A stretch of 64,000 bases of DNA, taken from positions 496,001-560,000 of the forward strand of contig NZ_QGDO01000002.1 in the NCBI RefSeq assembly GCF_003149185.1, read 5' to 3'. Under the pieces are notes generated by a model, which saw only the letters and a program-made list of their open reading frames with translations, did not search any database and was not told where the DNA came from. This document shows, one piece after another, positions 47,005 to 55,864 of this stretch. The number at the start of each line of letters is the position of its first letter. Position 1 is the first letter of the stretch. The stretch comes from Sediminitomix flava. GTDB lineage: Bacteria > Bacteroidota > Bacteroidia > Cytophagales > Flammeovirgaceae. The position numbers were made by a program, and so were the translations under genes.

Positions 47005-47601
47005 TTAAGAGAGCTGCTCATAAAACTCATCCGTTTCTGAATCCATTTGCTCATTCATAGATTCAATCGGATTTGAACGTTTGGGGTCATCAATGATTTC
47101 AACCCATTTTTGTCCGTATTGCTTAATAATTTCTTCAGAAACAGCATCGGCTCTGTACATCCAAACAGGAACCAAGTATTTCATTTTGGTAAGGTTTGCT
47201 GTAAGCTCAAAAGGTTTTAGCAAATCATATATTGTACAGAATTTGTCAAAGCCAGAGAAGTTCTCTTTTGAACCACCTGCCGACAAAATAATTTGTAACT
47301 CTTTATCTTTTAGCTTAATTCCTTTGCTACCATAGGCAAAATTATAGGTAAGTACATCATCTAGCCATTGTTTCAAAAGAGGAGTCATCGAGTACCAATA
47401 CAACGGAAATTGAATCACAATACGGTCATGAGCTAATAATAACTCCTGCTCTTTTTCTACATCAATTTTAAAGTCTGGGTACTCTTTATACATATCGCGA
47501 GAAGTCGTGACCTTTCCACTTTCTTGTAACTGCTCTTTCCAAGTTTTATTGACTCTCGAATTCTCTAGGTTTGGGTGAAATACTAAATGTAAAATTTTCA
47601 T
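47005..47601 (-). CDS. Flavodoxin-fold NAD(P)H-dependent oxidoreductase
   Basis: The 198-residue protein of the NQO/KefF/MdaB flavodoxin-like group: MKILHLVFHPNLENSRVNKTW (phosphate loop), HDRIVIQFPLYWYSMTPLLKQWLDDVLTYNFAYG, the hallmark PLYWYSMTPxLKxWxD segment, and QIILSAGGSKENFSG. Such enzymes carry FMN or FAD and reduce quinones or nitro compounds. It lies next to a Crp/Fnr regulator on the same strand, with the palindrome GACATATGTC in the gap before it, also found before the dehalogenase gene. Confidence 0.85.
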   Translation of the reverse strand: MKILHLVFHPNLENSRVNKTWKEQLQESGKVTTSRDMYKEYPDFKIDVEKEQELLLAHDRIVIQFPLYWYSMTPLLKQWLDDVLTYNFAYGSKGIKLKDKELQIILSAGGSKENFSGFDKFCTIYDLLKPFELTANLTKMKYLVPVWMYRADAVSEEIIKQYGQKWVEIIDDPKRSNPIESMNEQMDSETDEFYEQLS

Positions 47602-47687
47602 TTGATGCTTGTTTGTTGTTTAGTAGCAGATGATTTATTCACCTGATTTCACTGCAAAGTTACGGACAGTATTCTTCTGTTTGTGAG

Positions 47688-47697
47688 GACATATGTC
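47688..47697. promoter_or_regulatory. Palindrome GACATATGTC, site 1
   Basis: Perfect 10-bp palindrome in the context GGACATATGTCT, about 90 bp before the oxidoreductase start. It touches the stop codon of the Crp/Fnr gene. An identical 12-nt context occurs at site 2. Confidence 0.5.
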
Positions 47698-48290
47698 TAA
47701 AAAACGATGTTCTTTCGTATTCTACTCAAATGACGTTGGGTGACTCCCAAATAAGAAGCCAGATAATGAAGAGGGATTGAACGAAAGTATTCTGGATAAT
47801 TTTTTATTAAGTCTTGATATCGGACTTCCGCAGTTTCCCTTTGTAAAAGATAGACTCGTTTTTCAAGGTTTATATATTCTTGTTCAGCAATGTGCTTGAA
47901 GAATTTTACCCAATTCGGATATTCCTCTTCCAAGAGATTCGCATTCTCTTTAGAAATCACGAATAAATCTGTTTTGCTAAGTGCTTGGATATTTTCTCTC
48001 GATACTTCTTGAGAAATCCAAGACGTATAAGCAGTAATGATCTGATTTTGAAAAGTAAAACAGAAGGTTACTTCCTCCTCTTCTGAAGAATGATAAAATG
48101 ATCGAAAAATACCCGATTGGATATATGCAATATAATTACTGACCTCCCCTTCTTTAATAAGAAAATCTCCTTTTTTGAGGTGCGAGGGTTCTACTAATCT
48201 TAGAAAAGCATCAATATCTGTTTCTGTAAGAATTTCAAAAGCGCGAAGATATGCCGCTAGATTTTCTTTACTATATAGCTGTTTTTTCAT
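47697..48290 (-). CDS. Crp/Fnr-family regulator (cyclic nucleotide-binding domain)
   Basis: The protein has about 197 residues from MKKQLYSKENLAAYL. The N-terminal cNMP-type beta-roll shows LKKGDFLIKEGEVSNYIAYIQSGIFRSFYHSSEEEEVTFCF, then a dimer helix. A C-terminal helix-turn-helix (HYLASYLGVTQRHLSRIRKN) follows. This short Crp group is common in Bacteroidota beside oxidoreductases. It has no cysteine cluster. The upstream 17-codon extension has no family match. It is divergent from the dehalogenase gene, and both flanks carry the GACATATGTC palindrome, so it is the likely controller of both neighbours. Confidence 0.85.
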   Translation of the reverse strand: MKKQLYSKENLAAYLRAFEILTETDIDAFLRLVEPSHLKKGDFLIKEGEVSNYIAYIQSGIFRSFYHSSEEEEVTFCFTFQNQIITAYTSWISQEVSRENIQALSKTDLFVISKENANLLEEEYPNWVKFFKHIAEQEYINLEKRVYLLQRETAEVRYQDLIKNYPEYFRSIPLHYLASYLGVTQRHLSRIRKNIVF

Positions 48291-48427
48291 TTGAAATCGG
48301 TATTTGAATTTATAAGTCTTTAGAGCGATATAAAATTTCAAATGGAGACTTATACGCTTGCTTTATCACAAATGTTGGCTCTGTATTGATTCGGATACAA
48401 AATGATCTTTCTATTTATTGTTTTTTG

Positions 48428-48437
48428 GACATATGTC
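48428..48437. promoter_or_regulatory. Palindrome GACATATGTC, site 2
   Basis: Same palindrome (GGACATATGTCT) as site 1, centred about 60 bp before the dehalogenase start codon. It is a candidate binding site of the adjacent Crp/Fnr regulator. Confidence 0.55.
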
Positions 48438-48465
48438 TTACATCTCGACTAAATAGGTTGCGTAA

Positions 48466-49389
<924 letters not shown>

Positions 49390-49403
49390 GAAACCGAAAA
49401 AAT

Positions 49404-49439
49404 AAAAGCTCAAACTAGTACACACTAATTTGAGCTTTT
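49404..49439. terminator. Palindromic terminator family, copy E
   Basis: Arms AAAAGCTCAAACTAGT (49404-49419) and ACTAATTTGAGCTTTT (49424-49439), loop ACAC, with T-runs in both directions. It serves the dehalogenase gene and the convergent cytochrome gene. Confidence 0.8.
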
Positions 49440-49485
49440 TCTTTGAAAAATTGACTCTGTTTTCATTCCTAAATTTAGCAAATCT

Positions 49486-50199
49486 CTACTTGGTTTTTAG
49501 CTGCTCTTGCGCCCAAAGTTCTTCGCTCAAAGCATAAAACTTTTTGATACCTGCATAAGGTGATTCTCCTCCATCAAAATATTCTTTCAGGGCAATCATC
49601 GGGATGGTGTCTGCCATACTCTCTGCTGCATGATAAATATGATTCCCATGAAAATCATGGCACTGCAAACAGGTTGTCCACTGTTCTTCTGCTATCAAGT
49701 CTTTATGAGAAATCTCTAAAGGGTCATTGCTTAGTTCTGTATCTTCATGACAACTCTGACAATAACCTACATTTACTTGAGTGACACGCACACCATTATG
49801 TTCTTCATGGCAAGATTCACAATAAGTCACGCCCAATTCTTTTCGAGCTTCGGCAAATCTTGGTTCTTCAAAACGATGTAAAGGGTGTCTGTCATTTGCT
49901 CTTTCGTGACATTCCAAACACTTTTTATTATCTACATTTTCACTTCCAAAATTAGCTTCTGTCTTACGAAGACCAACCGTAAACATAATATTTGCCTGTA
50001 ACTGCTGAAACGTATTTCCTCTTGAAGGTGTATGACAAGATTCACAGCTCAATTCTTCATGCCCCGTATTCATCGGGCCTTTCGATAAAAATTGTTCATT
50101 GATAGGAAGAGATAATACCACATAACAGATACTTGTGATAAAAAGTCCGACAGCAAAACCTATCCACTGTCTCCTTCTTTTTCTACTTATTGTTATCAT
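49486..50199 (-). CDS. Membrane-anchored pentahaem cytochrome c
   Basis: The 237-residue protein (start MITISRKRRRQWIG) has a basic N-terminus and one membrane anchor (IGFAVGLFITSICYVVLSL). The periplasmic domain has five CxxCH haem motifs: CESCH 52-56, CLECH 94-98, CESCH 127-131, CQSCH 147-151 and CLQCH 177-181. Extra histidines (RHPLHRF, EEHNG, FHGNH) could be distal ligands. It resembles the cytochrome c3/NapC-NirT size class without a clear family match. An upstream ATG (50241) exists but falls inside a repeat remnant, so 50199 is preferred. It is probably an electron carrier whose haems are attached by the upstream CcmF. Confidence 0.78.
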   Translation of the reverse strand: MITISRKRRRQWIGFAVGLFITSICYVVLSLPINEQFLSKGPMNTGHEELSCESCHTPSRGNTFQQLQANIMFTVGLRKTEANFGSENVDNKKCLECHERANDRHPLHRFEEPRFAEARKELGVTYCESCHEEHNGVRVTQVNVGYCQSCHEDTELSNDPLEISHKDLIAEEQWTTCLQCHDFHGNHIYHAAESMADTIPMIALKEYFDGGESPYAGIKKFYALSEELWAQEQLKTK

Positions 50200-50224
50200 T
50201 TTTTTATGTCTTTTGTTATGTAAA

Positions 50225-50247
50225 ACGCGATAAATCGGCATTTCTAC
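50225..50247. repeat. Degenerate half copy of the ccmF-flanking repeat
   Basis: The 23 bases (core ACGCGATAAATCG) match the right arm of the inverted repeat at 52811-52873 at 20 of 23 positions. It contains the ccmF stop codon and the upstream alternative start of the cytochrome gene. Confidence 0.6.
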
Positions 50248-52751
50248 TTTACTAATTCTAATGCTAAACGACGGGGCTGTGCAACTCGAGCCAAGCTACC
50301 GACGACAGATAATCCGATTCCAAAACACATGATCAGTGTTCCAAGCCAAACCAATGAAATAAAGGGCATTTCTTGTGCTTTAATTGCGATCCAATCCCTT
50401 TGACTATGCTTAACTTCTAATGCAATACTTCCTGTTTGCGGATCAATTTGGGTCGTCAATAGTTTTAACCCTAAAGCTTGGATATGATCTTCTATAAGTT
50501 GAATTCGATTATTTCTGATCAAAAACTGAGAAGCTGCTTGATACTCATTTCCTTGATCTTCTACTGTAAAAATAGATTGAAGTCCCAAGTCCGATTCTTG
50601 TAGTTGAATCCCGACCATTTCTTGAAGAGGCTTTAAGCCTTCATAAGTTATTTTCAATCCTTGATATGAAAACTGATCTCCTCTTTTCAAATCAATTGTT
50701 TGAGGTGTAGACCATTCTACTTTCTCGGGATCGGGGAAATTACTCACATGTACATAAATGTCTTTATTCCAATAAGACTGAATAGATGGAGATGCTACAA
50801 ATCCCATTTTAGGATTGTTCTGCATCCGAGGAAATAGCGTATAACTTTTCCCTTCTTTTTTTAGCTCTACTTCAAAAAATCTATTTTCGGGATCAAGTAT
50901 TACGGTATCTCCTTTCAAACCGACCAAACTGCCCTCATTGAACTGATCTTCTTTTAGTAGAAAAACATCTGCATGATTGGTAGCGAGTAAGTCTTCTTCC
51001 AAATACTTCACGGATTGAGAAATATCCGTTCGCCATACATTTACATAGCGTACCAAATAATCTGACATAGACTTAAATTGCCCTCTGTTCAGTAAGATAT
51101 TTTCTTGAAAAATATGCTCATTATTTTCGGCTAGTCGTACATTTTGGGTCAATAACTTAGCATGCCCAGCAGAGAAAATAAATCCGATAAGCATAAGGAA
51201 AAAACCGAGATGTGAAAAAACCCCACCAGCAGTAAGAATATTCCCCTGTAACTGCTGGTAGATAAAATTGAAATTGAGAGTAAGCCCAAAAAGGGCGGCA
51301 CTAAATAGTAGTATATACTTCCAATCTGTCATCTGAAAAACAAACAACAAAATAGAAGCGATCAAGAGTGAAAAAATGAGTGGAAAGCCTAAGACTCTTT
51401 CCAAGTTTGACAAATCAGATAATAACTTTCGATAGACTAACTGCCCTATAACAGACAGCACACAAAATAAGATGGCAAACCAAAGCTGATAACTAGAGTA
51501 AAATGCAACAGGATCAGATGGAGGAGCTATTTTGGTATCTACTCCAAATTCTAACATCAATTGTTGATAAACAGGAATTGAAGTTGGCAACAATACTTGA
51601 AAAGCAGATAAACATAAAAGTCCGATGCCTAATGTCATCCACAGTTCAAAACTCTTCCAACTTACTTCATCAGAATTATTATTGGTAAATAAGTTTCGTC
51701 TGAAGTAGAGTAAAGTAAAGGGTATGAAAATGCTTAAAAGTAAAAAAATCAGCAATTGGGATGAAAGTCCCGAGTCTGTAAAAGAGTGAACACTAGCATT
51801 TCCAAGTATTCCGCTTCTTGTGAGGAAACAGGCATACACAACTAATATAAAGCTAGCAATACTCAGAATGTGAGTGAGCAGTAAAGCTTTCTTTTTTTTC
51901 ACATACAGAAAAAGACTGTGTACAGCTGCGAGCATTACTAACCAAGGAATAAAAACAGCATTTTCTACAGGATCCCAATTCCAATATCCACCAAAGTTTA
52001 GTGTTTCATAAGCCCAATAGGCTCCCATCATGATACCCAATCCGAGAATACCTGTTGTGCTCAGAAACCAAACTTTTGTCTTAGAAATCCAAGTTGAAAT
52101 TTGCTTGTTGAATAAAGCGGCAATAACATAACAGAATGGCACAGCAGCCATTGCATAAGCTAAAAAGATAATGGGTGGATGAATGACCATCCAGATATTT
52201 TGTAATAATGGGTTAAGACCATTTCCGTCTGTAGGGATGATTCCCTCTGCTCCTTTTATTGGTTCGATCACATCATACAAATACACAAAAGGAGAACTTC
52301 CGATTTTGAAATCATCTGAGAAATAAATCCCCAAAAGCATACTGCATAGCAGCGTCTGAATGGTGTAAAAAATAGTCATCACGGGGGCCTCCCATTCTTT
52401 AGCTGTTCGCTGAAGAATAAAGCCGATGATTACATTCCAAAAAATCCAAACGAGGAAACTGCCTTCCTGCCCTTCCCAGAAACAGGCAATCATAAAGTGG
52501 AGTGGCAAACGGTTCGAGGAGTGTTGCCAAACATAATGGTAATCGTATTTGTGTAGTAGTATTAGAAAAAAAAGAACAATCACTGCTGTGAAGACCGCAA
52601 AAGCATGAGTGAGTGTGAGTACACGAGCAAAGCCCAACCATTCTTTTTTATTGGTAGTTGCCGCATTCGCATAGGCATAGATTCCAACGATAAGAATAGC
52701 CGTTACAAAACTGAATATTAATCCAAAATGTCCGATATCGCCCCACAGCAT
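50244..52751 (-). CDS. ccmF: Cytochrome c haem lyase CcmF
   Basis: CcmF is the inner membrane haem lyase of system I cytochrome c maturation. The 835-residue protein has multiple membrane helices. It shows FWEGQEGSFLVW (91-102), the HPP histidine H191 and the WWD domain GAYWAYETLNFGGYWNWDPVEN (243-264), followed by AVFIPWLVMLAAVHSLFLY. It is longer than E. coli CcmF (about 650), through a large periplasmic C-terminal part ending in a final membrane helix (VWLGTLIMCFGIGLSVVGSL). Only ccmF lies here; the other ccm genes must be elsewhere. The gene is flanked by copies of one repeat, a possible sign of insertion. Confidence 0.88.
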   Translation of the reverse strand: MLWGDIGHFGLIFSFVTAILIVGIYAYANAATTNKKEWLGFARVLTLTHAFAVFTAVIVLFFLILLHKYDYHYVWQHSSNRLPLHFMIACFWEGQEGSFLVWIFWNVIIGFILQRTAKEWEAPVMTIFYTIQTLLCSMLLGIYFSDDFKIGSSPFVYLYDVIEPIKGAEGIIPTDGNGLNPLLQNIWMVIHPPIIFLAYAMAAVPFCYVIAALFNKQISTWISKTKVWFLSTTGILGLGIMMGAYWAYETLNFGGYWNWDPVENAVFIPWLVMLAAVHSLFLYVKKKKALLLTHILSIASFILVVYACFLTRSGILGNASVHSFTDSGLSSQLLIFLLLSIFIPFTLLYFRRNLFTNNNSDEVSWKSFELWMTLGIGLLCLSAFQVLLPTSIPVYQQLMLEFGVDTKIAPPSDPVAFYSSYQLWFAILFCVLSVIGQLVYRKLLSDLSNLERVLGFPLIFSLLIASILLFVFQMTDWKYILLFSAALFGLTLNFNFIYQQLQGNILTAGGVFSHLGFFLMLIGFIFSAGHAKLLTQNVRLAENNEHIFQENILLNRGQFKSMSDYLVRYVNVWRTDISQSVKYLEEDLLATNHADVFLLKEDQFNEGSLVGLKGDTVILDPENRFFEVELKKEGKSYTLFPRMQNNPKMGFVASPSIQSYWNKDIYVHVSNFPDPEKVEWSTPQTIDLKRGDQFSYQGLKITYEGLKPLQEMVGIQLQESDLGLQSIFTVEDQGNEYQAASQFLIRNNRIQLIEDHIQALGLKLLTTQIDPQTGSIALEVKHSQRDWIAIKAQEMPFISLVWLGTLIMCFGIGLSVVGSLARVAQPRRLALELVK

Positions 52752-52810
52752 AAGATTGTTCTTAAGAAGTTTGAAAAAAATCGATCTGAAATATTTTATA
52801 GAATTTACAT

Positions 52811-52873
52811 GTAGAGAAGTCGATTTATCGCGTCTAACTCATACCCAAAGACGCGATAAATCGACGTCTCTAC
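52811..52873. repeat. Long inverted repeat (REP-like) upstream of ccmF
   Basis: Two 25-nt arms (52811-52835 and 52849-52873, starting GTAGAGA and ending TCTCTAC) match at 24 of 25 positions around a 13-nt loop. Inner CGATTTATCGCG sequences are typical of short palindromic repeats scattered in Bacteroidota and cyanobacteria. A half copy lies at 50225-50247. Confidence 0.8.
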
Positions 52874-52889
52874 GATAGTTTTTTCTTGT

Positions 52890-53936
52890 TTAAGCATATT
52901 CAATCACCACTTCTTCAGAAGTAGGATGACTGATACATGGCAAAACATAGCCAGCTTCTATATCTGCTTCTGAAAGTACATGCCCACCTCTCATTTTTAC
53001 TTCTCCAGAAGTACAGTTTGCCTTACAGCTTCCACAAATTCCGTCTAAGCATACATAAGGTACTTTGAGTTTAGCATCTAAAGCAGCGTCCAAGATATTT
53101 TGCCCTGCCTTTACATGGATTTTGTGTGTATTATTCTTCAGAATAAGTTGGATATCTTGTGCCTCTTGCTTTTTCTTGGCTACTGCTTCGGCTGGCGGAG
53201 CAGAAAATCTTTCAATGTGAATCTGTTTCGATTCTACACCTGCAGACTTAAGACCTTCTTCAGCCTCATTCATCATTCCCGAAGGACCACAAATAAAGTA
53301 TTCTGTTTTTTCTGCCTCCCACTTTGGAATCTGAGAAAGTAATTCGGGTACTTGAGTTCTTTCAACTCTGCCTTTGTAGCATTCTTCAAAATCACCTGGA
53401 CTTTCAAGAATATGAATCAGATTTAACCTTCCTTCAAATTGAGATTTGTAATCGTTTAATTCTTTATTAAAGATGATCGATTCTACATCTCTGTTTCCGT
53501 AGAATAGTGATACAATGCTTTGAGGTTCGCCGTGCAAAATGGTTTTCAAAATTGAGATGAGTGGAGTAATACCACTTCCTGCTCCAAAGAGCACGATATG
53601 TCTTTTGTTTTTTAAATTAGGTTCGGTTGTAAAACTTCCCATGGGGTAAAGCACTTTCATGCTCATTCCCTTTTTTACATTTTCAAATAAATGGTTTGAT
53701 ACTTTCCCGTCTTTTACTCGCTTAACCGTTACACTTACTGTTTTATCAATCTTGGGTGCAGAATTTAACGAATAGCATCTTCGTTCTACCTTTCCATCTA
53801 TTTCTACCAATAGTGTAAGGAATTGACCTGAGGTATATTTGATTTTCTTGAAGAAGGGTTGCTTGAAATGTATACTCACAGCATCGGCTGTTTCTTGTAT
53901 TACATCTACAATTTTGAGTTTAGTAATTCTTTCCAT
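52890..53936 (-). CDS. PaaE-like FAD/NAD(P) reductase with C-terminal 2Fe-2S domain
   Basis: The 348-residue soluble reductase passes electrons from NAD(P)H through FAD to a plant-type ferredoxin cluster. In order: FAD domain (RRCYSLNSA, residues 52-60), NAD domain (FGAGSGITPLIS 117-128; ICGPSGMM 215-222), and a C-terminal 2Fe-2S domain with C296, C301, C304 and C334 (VPYVCLDGICGSCKANC, LPCISHP). NqrF has the opposite domain order, so it is not the missing NqrF. The cognate acceptor is unknown; the neighbours offer a globin, a b-type membrane protein and cytochromes. It is 25 nt from the membrane protein gene, in the same operon. Confidence 0.88.
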   Translation of the reverse strand: MERITKLKIVDVIQETADAVSIHFKQPFFKKIKYTSGQFLTLLVEIDGKVERRCYSLNSAPKIDKTVSVTVKRVKDGKVSNHLFENVKKGMSMKVLYPMGSFTTEPNLKNKRHIVLFGAGSGITPLISILKTILHGEPQSIVSLFYGNRDVESIIFNKELNDYKSQFEGRLNLIHILESPGDFEECYKGRVERTQVPELLSQIPKWEAEKTEYFICGPSGMMNEAEEGLKSAGVESKQIHIERFSAPPAEAVAKKKQEAQDIQLILKNNTHKIHVKAGQNILDAALDAKLKVPYVCLDGICGSCKANCTSGEVKMRGGHVLSEADIEAGYVLPCISHPTSEEVVIEYA

Positions 53937-53961
53937 GATGTGTTGTCGCGTTTATTATTTT

Positions 53962-54438
53962 TTATTCATAATAGAATACGATCCAGATATGATAGACCGT
54001 GAGGAATGTGATAAAGAAAGAACAGGCTACATGAAGGATCATCCAACCTTGAAATAGGACTTGAGATCGGGATTTGAGGACATCGAGGTTAAACATACCT
54101 AGAATGAAATTGCCAAAGAAAGTCAAGCTAAGTACAAACAGGTAAGCAAAACCCAAATGCATAGAGTGTACATAAAATAGCAAAGGTGTAAAAGCCCCTA
54201 GCCAATTATGAATGCTTTTAAAGGTTATGGATAACGTCTGCCAAGATGGAACAACACGAATTAAGCTTAATGTCCATTGGAAAGCAATGATTAGGAATAA
54301 TCCTAAACCAGACCATCTTCTGTATGATTGTGTTTCTTGAAGTTCTTCCAAAGCTACCCACCTCAACTCAAATATTTCTTGAAGCAGAAAGAGGATAAAT
54401 AAAGTCCCTCCGATACTCAAATAGCGTTTTGTATTCAT
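53962..54438 (-). CDS. Small four-helix membrane protein with conserved His, possible b-haem carrier
   Basis: The 158-residue protein has four membrane segments: residues 8-25, 44-62 (LGLFLIIAFQWTLSLIRVV), 84-112 and 130-157. Histidines lie at the helix ends and inside helices: IHNWLGAFTPLLFYVHSMHLGFAY (77, 91, 94) and ILHVACSFFITFLTVYHIWIVF (135, 149). Paired His residues within helices are the pattern of b-type haem ligation, so a ferric reductase- or b561-like electron carrier is my inference. I do not recognise a defined family. It is 25 nt upstream of the reductase gene, suggesting they work together. Confidence 0.55.
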   Translation of the reverse strand: MNTKRYLSIGGTLFILFLLQEIFELRWVALEELQETQSYRRWSGLGLFLIIAFQWTLSLIRVVPSWQTLSITFKSIHNWLGAFTPLLFYVHSMHLGFAYLFVLSLTFFGNFILGMFNLDVLKSRSQVLFQGWMILHVACSFFITFLTVYHIWIVFYYE

Positions 54439-54456
54439 GATTTTTCGGGGATAAAT

Positions 54457-54484
54457 AGCCTCCTTCTCCTTGGAAAAGGAGGCT
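54457..54484. repeat. Stem-loop in the operon between haem lipoprotein and membrane protein
   Basis: Arms AGCCTCCTT (54457-54465) and AAGGAGGCT (54476-54484) with a 10-nt loop containing CTCCTTGG. No T-run follows. It could tune differential expression within the operon, or be a short palindromic repeat. Confidence 0.5.
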
Positions 54485-54537
54485 CAGTTAATCTGGACTA
54501 TCTCTTGTTAGTTATATTGAATTGGTTTTTTCTAGTT

Positions 54538-55353
54538 TTAGAGTTGAAGAATACCTTCTAGGGTTTCTTCAGATGTTAGGATAGCCACACTATCAATAAA
54601 TACCTCCGAACTCGGAATCTGATACCCCGCCGTAGGCCATAACTCACCTACATTAGGAATTTCATTCTCTTTAAATGACTTTGTCTTCGCGATATACTCG
54701 TTGAACGTTGCCGTTGCACCACCACGATAAGCCATAATTATTTCTTTTAATTCTTTGAAGGAAACAGAATCTTTAGGGTAAGTCCAAGTAGTTGCACCTT
54801 GGATGTCTCCCATCTTCCAATCTGTTTTTGTAGTTTCAGGATGATCATTATGACAACTCACACAAGGAGTTGCTGCAGCGAAATCGGGGAACATGGCAGT
54901 ATAGAGCTGATTTTCTTCGTCAAAGAAAAACTTCGGAACAGAGTCATTTCTCATTTCAGCAAATAGCTCTGCTTGTTTTCCTTTGAATTTATTCGATTTA
55001 CGAATCGGAAAATCAGAACCTAAGAACAAGCCCAAAGGTACCTCGCCTTTTTTACGGATATCTCCTGCAATTCCTCTTAAAAATAGTGCTGGTAGCGGAC
55101 CTGCTTCTACATGGTCTTTCTCCCAGTCCTCATCGAATTTCAATCCTTTTTTCTTCCCTGCCCCTACAATTGCTTTGGTGTAAAGGGTTCGGGCAATATC
55201 GTTTTCCTTAGCTACGATTTCGAAAGCTTCCTCAATAGAGTAAACTTTATCAGTACTTGCTTCAGCTGTTTCTTCAGGTAAGGGTTGGCAGGCTCCTAAA
55301 GTTAGTACACAGCTGATGCCTAATAGAAATTTGTTGTAAGTAGATGAGATCAT
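54538..55353 (-). CDS. Tll0287-like haem-binding lipoprotein
   Basis: The 271-residue protein has a lipobox (VLTLGAC, Cys 22) and a domain of the Tll0287/DUF3365 type: KVYSIEEAFEIVAKENDIARTLYTKAI, FRG-like FLRGIAGDIRKK and PKFFFDEENQLYTAMFPDFAAATPCVSCHNDHP. The single CxxCH (C162, C165, H166) should bind haem covalently. The family binds haem and has sensor-like roles in other bacteria. I start it at 55353, because the longer frame would overlap the globin gene and lacks a signal peptide. It lies 26 nt after the globin gene, suggesting a shared transcript. Confidence 0.75.
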   Translation of the reverse strand: MISSTYNKFLLGISCVLTLGACQPLPEETAEASTDKVYSIEEAFEIVAKENDIARTLYTKAIVGAGKKKGLKFDEDWEKDHVEAGPLPALFLRGIAGDIRKKGEVPLGLFLGSDFPIRKSNKFKGKQAELFAEMRNDSVPKFFFDEENQLYTAMFPDFAAATPCVSCHNDHPETTKTDWKMGDIQGATTWTYPKDSVSFKELKEIIMAYRGGATATFNEYIAKTKSFKENEIPNVGELWPTAGYQIPSSEVFIDSVAILTSEETLEGILQL

Positions 55354-55379
55354 AAAAATGTATTTTGTATTGAAAAAAA

Positions 55380-55859
55380 TTAGACGGTTTCTACAGTAGC
55401 CGCAGCGTCTTTCATAGTTGTAGCCAATACAGTATAAACTGTTGTCCACGCTTCTTTTACCTCTTCATTCCAATTTTCACCCAATCCTACTTCTAGGGTA
55501 GAAAGTAAGGCTGCTCCTACAGTATCGTAATGTGAATCTTCTACGCCATAGTCAACATGTCTTTTACCTAAATCTTGTACTACAGGAACTAAGGCTCCTA
55601 AATCATCAAGTCCTTTCACAGCAGCTGCAAGCATTGTCATCAACTTATTACCTTGCTCAGACATATCGCCCTTAAAAAGTGGACGAAGTGCAGGATCTAG
55701 TTCAAAAAGCTTATTGTAAAAAATCTCGGCAGCTTTGTCTGCAATAGGTGCTACAATGGCAAAAGTACTTTGTACTAGCTCTTTCTGCTTTGTAGAGATC
55801 GGACCTTCTTCTACTACTTCTTTCTTCTTTTTACCGAATAATGATTTGAAAAAACTCAT
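55380..55859 (-). CDS. Single-domain globin with basic N-terminal extension
   Basis: The 159-residue protein has a globin fold of the M/flavohaemoglobin-like type: proximal His H101 (LGKRHVDYGV), E7-position Gln Q69 (DMSEQGNKLM), and ALLSTLEVGLGENW. The first 19 residues (MSFFKSLFGKKKKEVVEEG) form a short hydrophobic-basic extension that could bind a membrane surface. There is no attached reductase domain, unlike flavohaemoglobin. The reductase two genes downstream could supply electrons for NO dioxygenation or for oxygen binding. It is 5 nt from hemA. Confidence 0.85.
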   Translation of the reverse strand: MSFFKSLFGKKKKEVVEEGPISTKQKELVQSTFAIVAPIADKAAEIFYNKLFELDPALRPLFKGDMSEQGNKLMTMLAAAVKGLDDLGALVPVVQDLGKRHVDYGVEDSHYDTVGAALLSTLEVGLGENWNEEVKEAWTTVYTVLATTMKDAAATVETV

Positions 55860-55864
55860 AATGT

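Noticed and set aside
52890-53936. The reductase as the missing NqrF
   Set aside because: NqrF has an N-terminal membrane helix and 2Fe-2S domain followed by FAD/NAD; here FAD/NAD come first and 2Fe-2S last, with no membrane helix.
55354-55449. Upstream extension of the Tll0287-like gene
   Set aside because: It overlaps the globin gene and lacks a signal peptide; the inner Met gives a proper lipoprotein signal.
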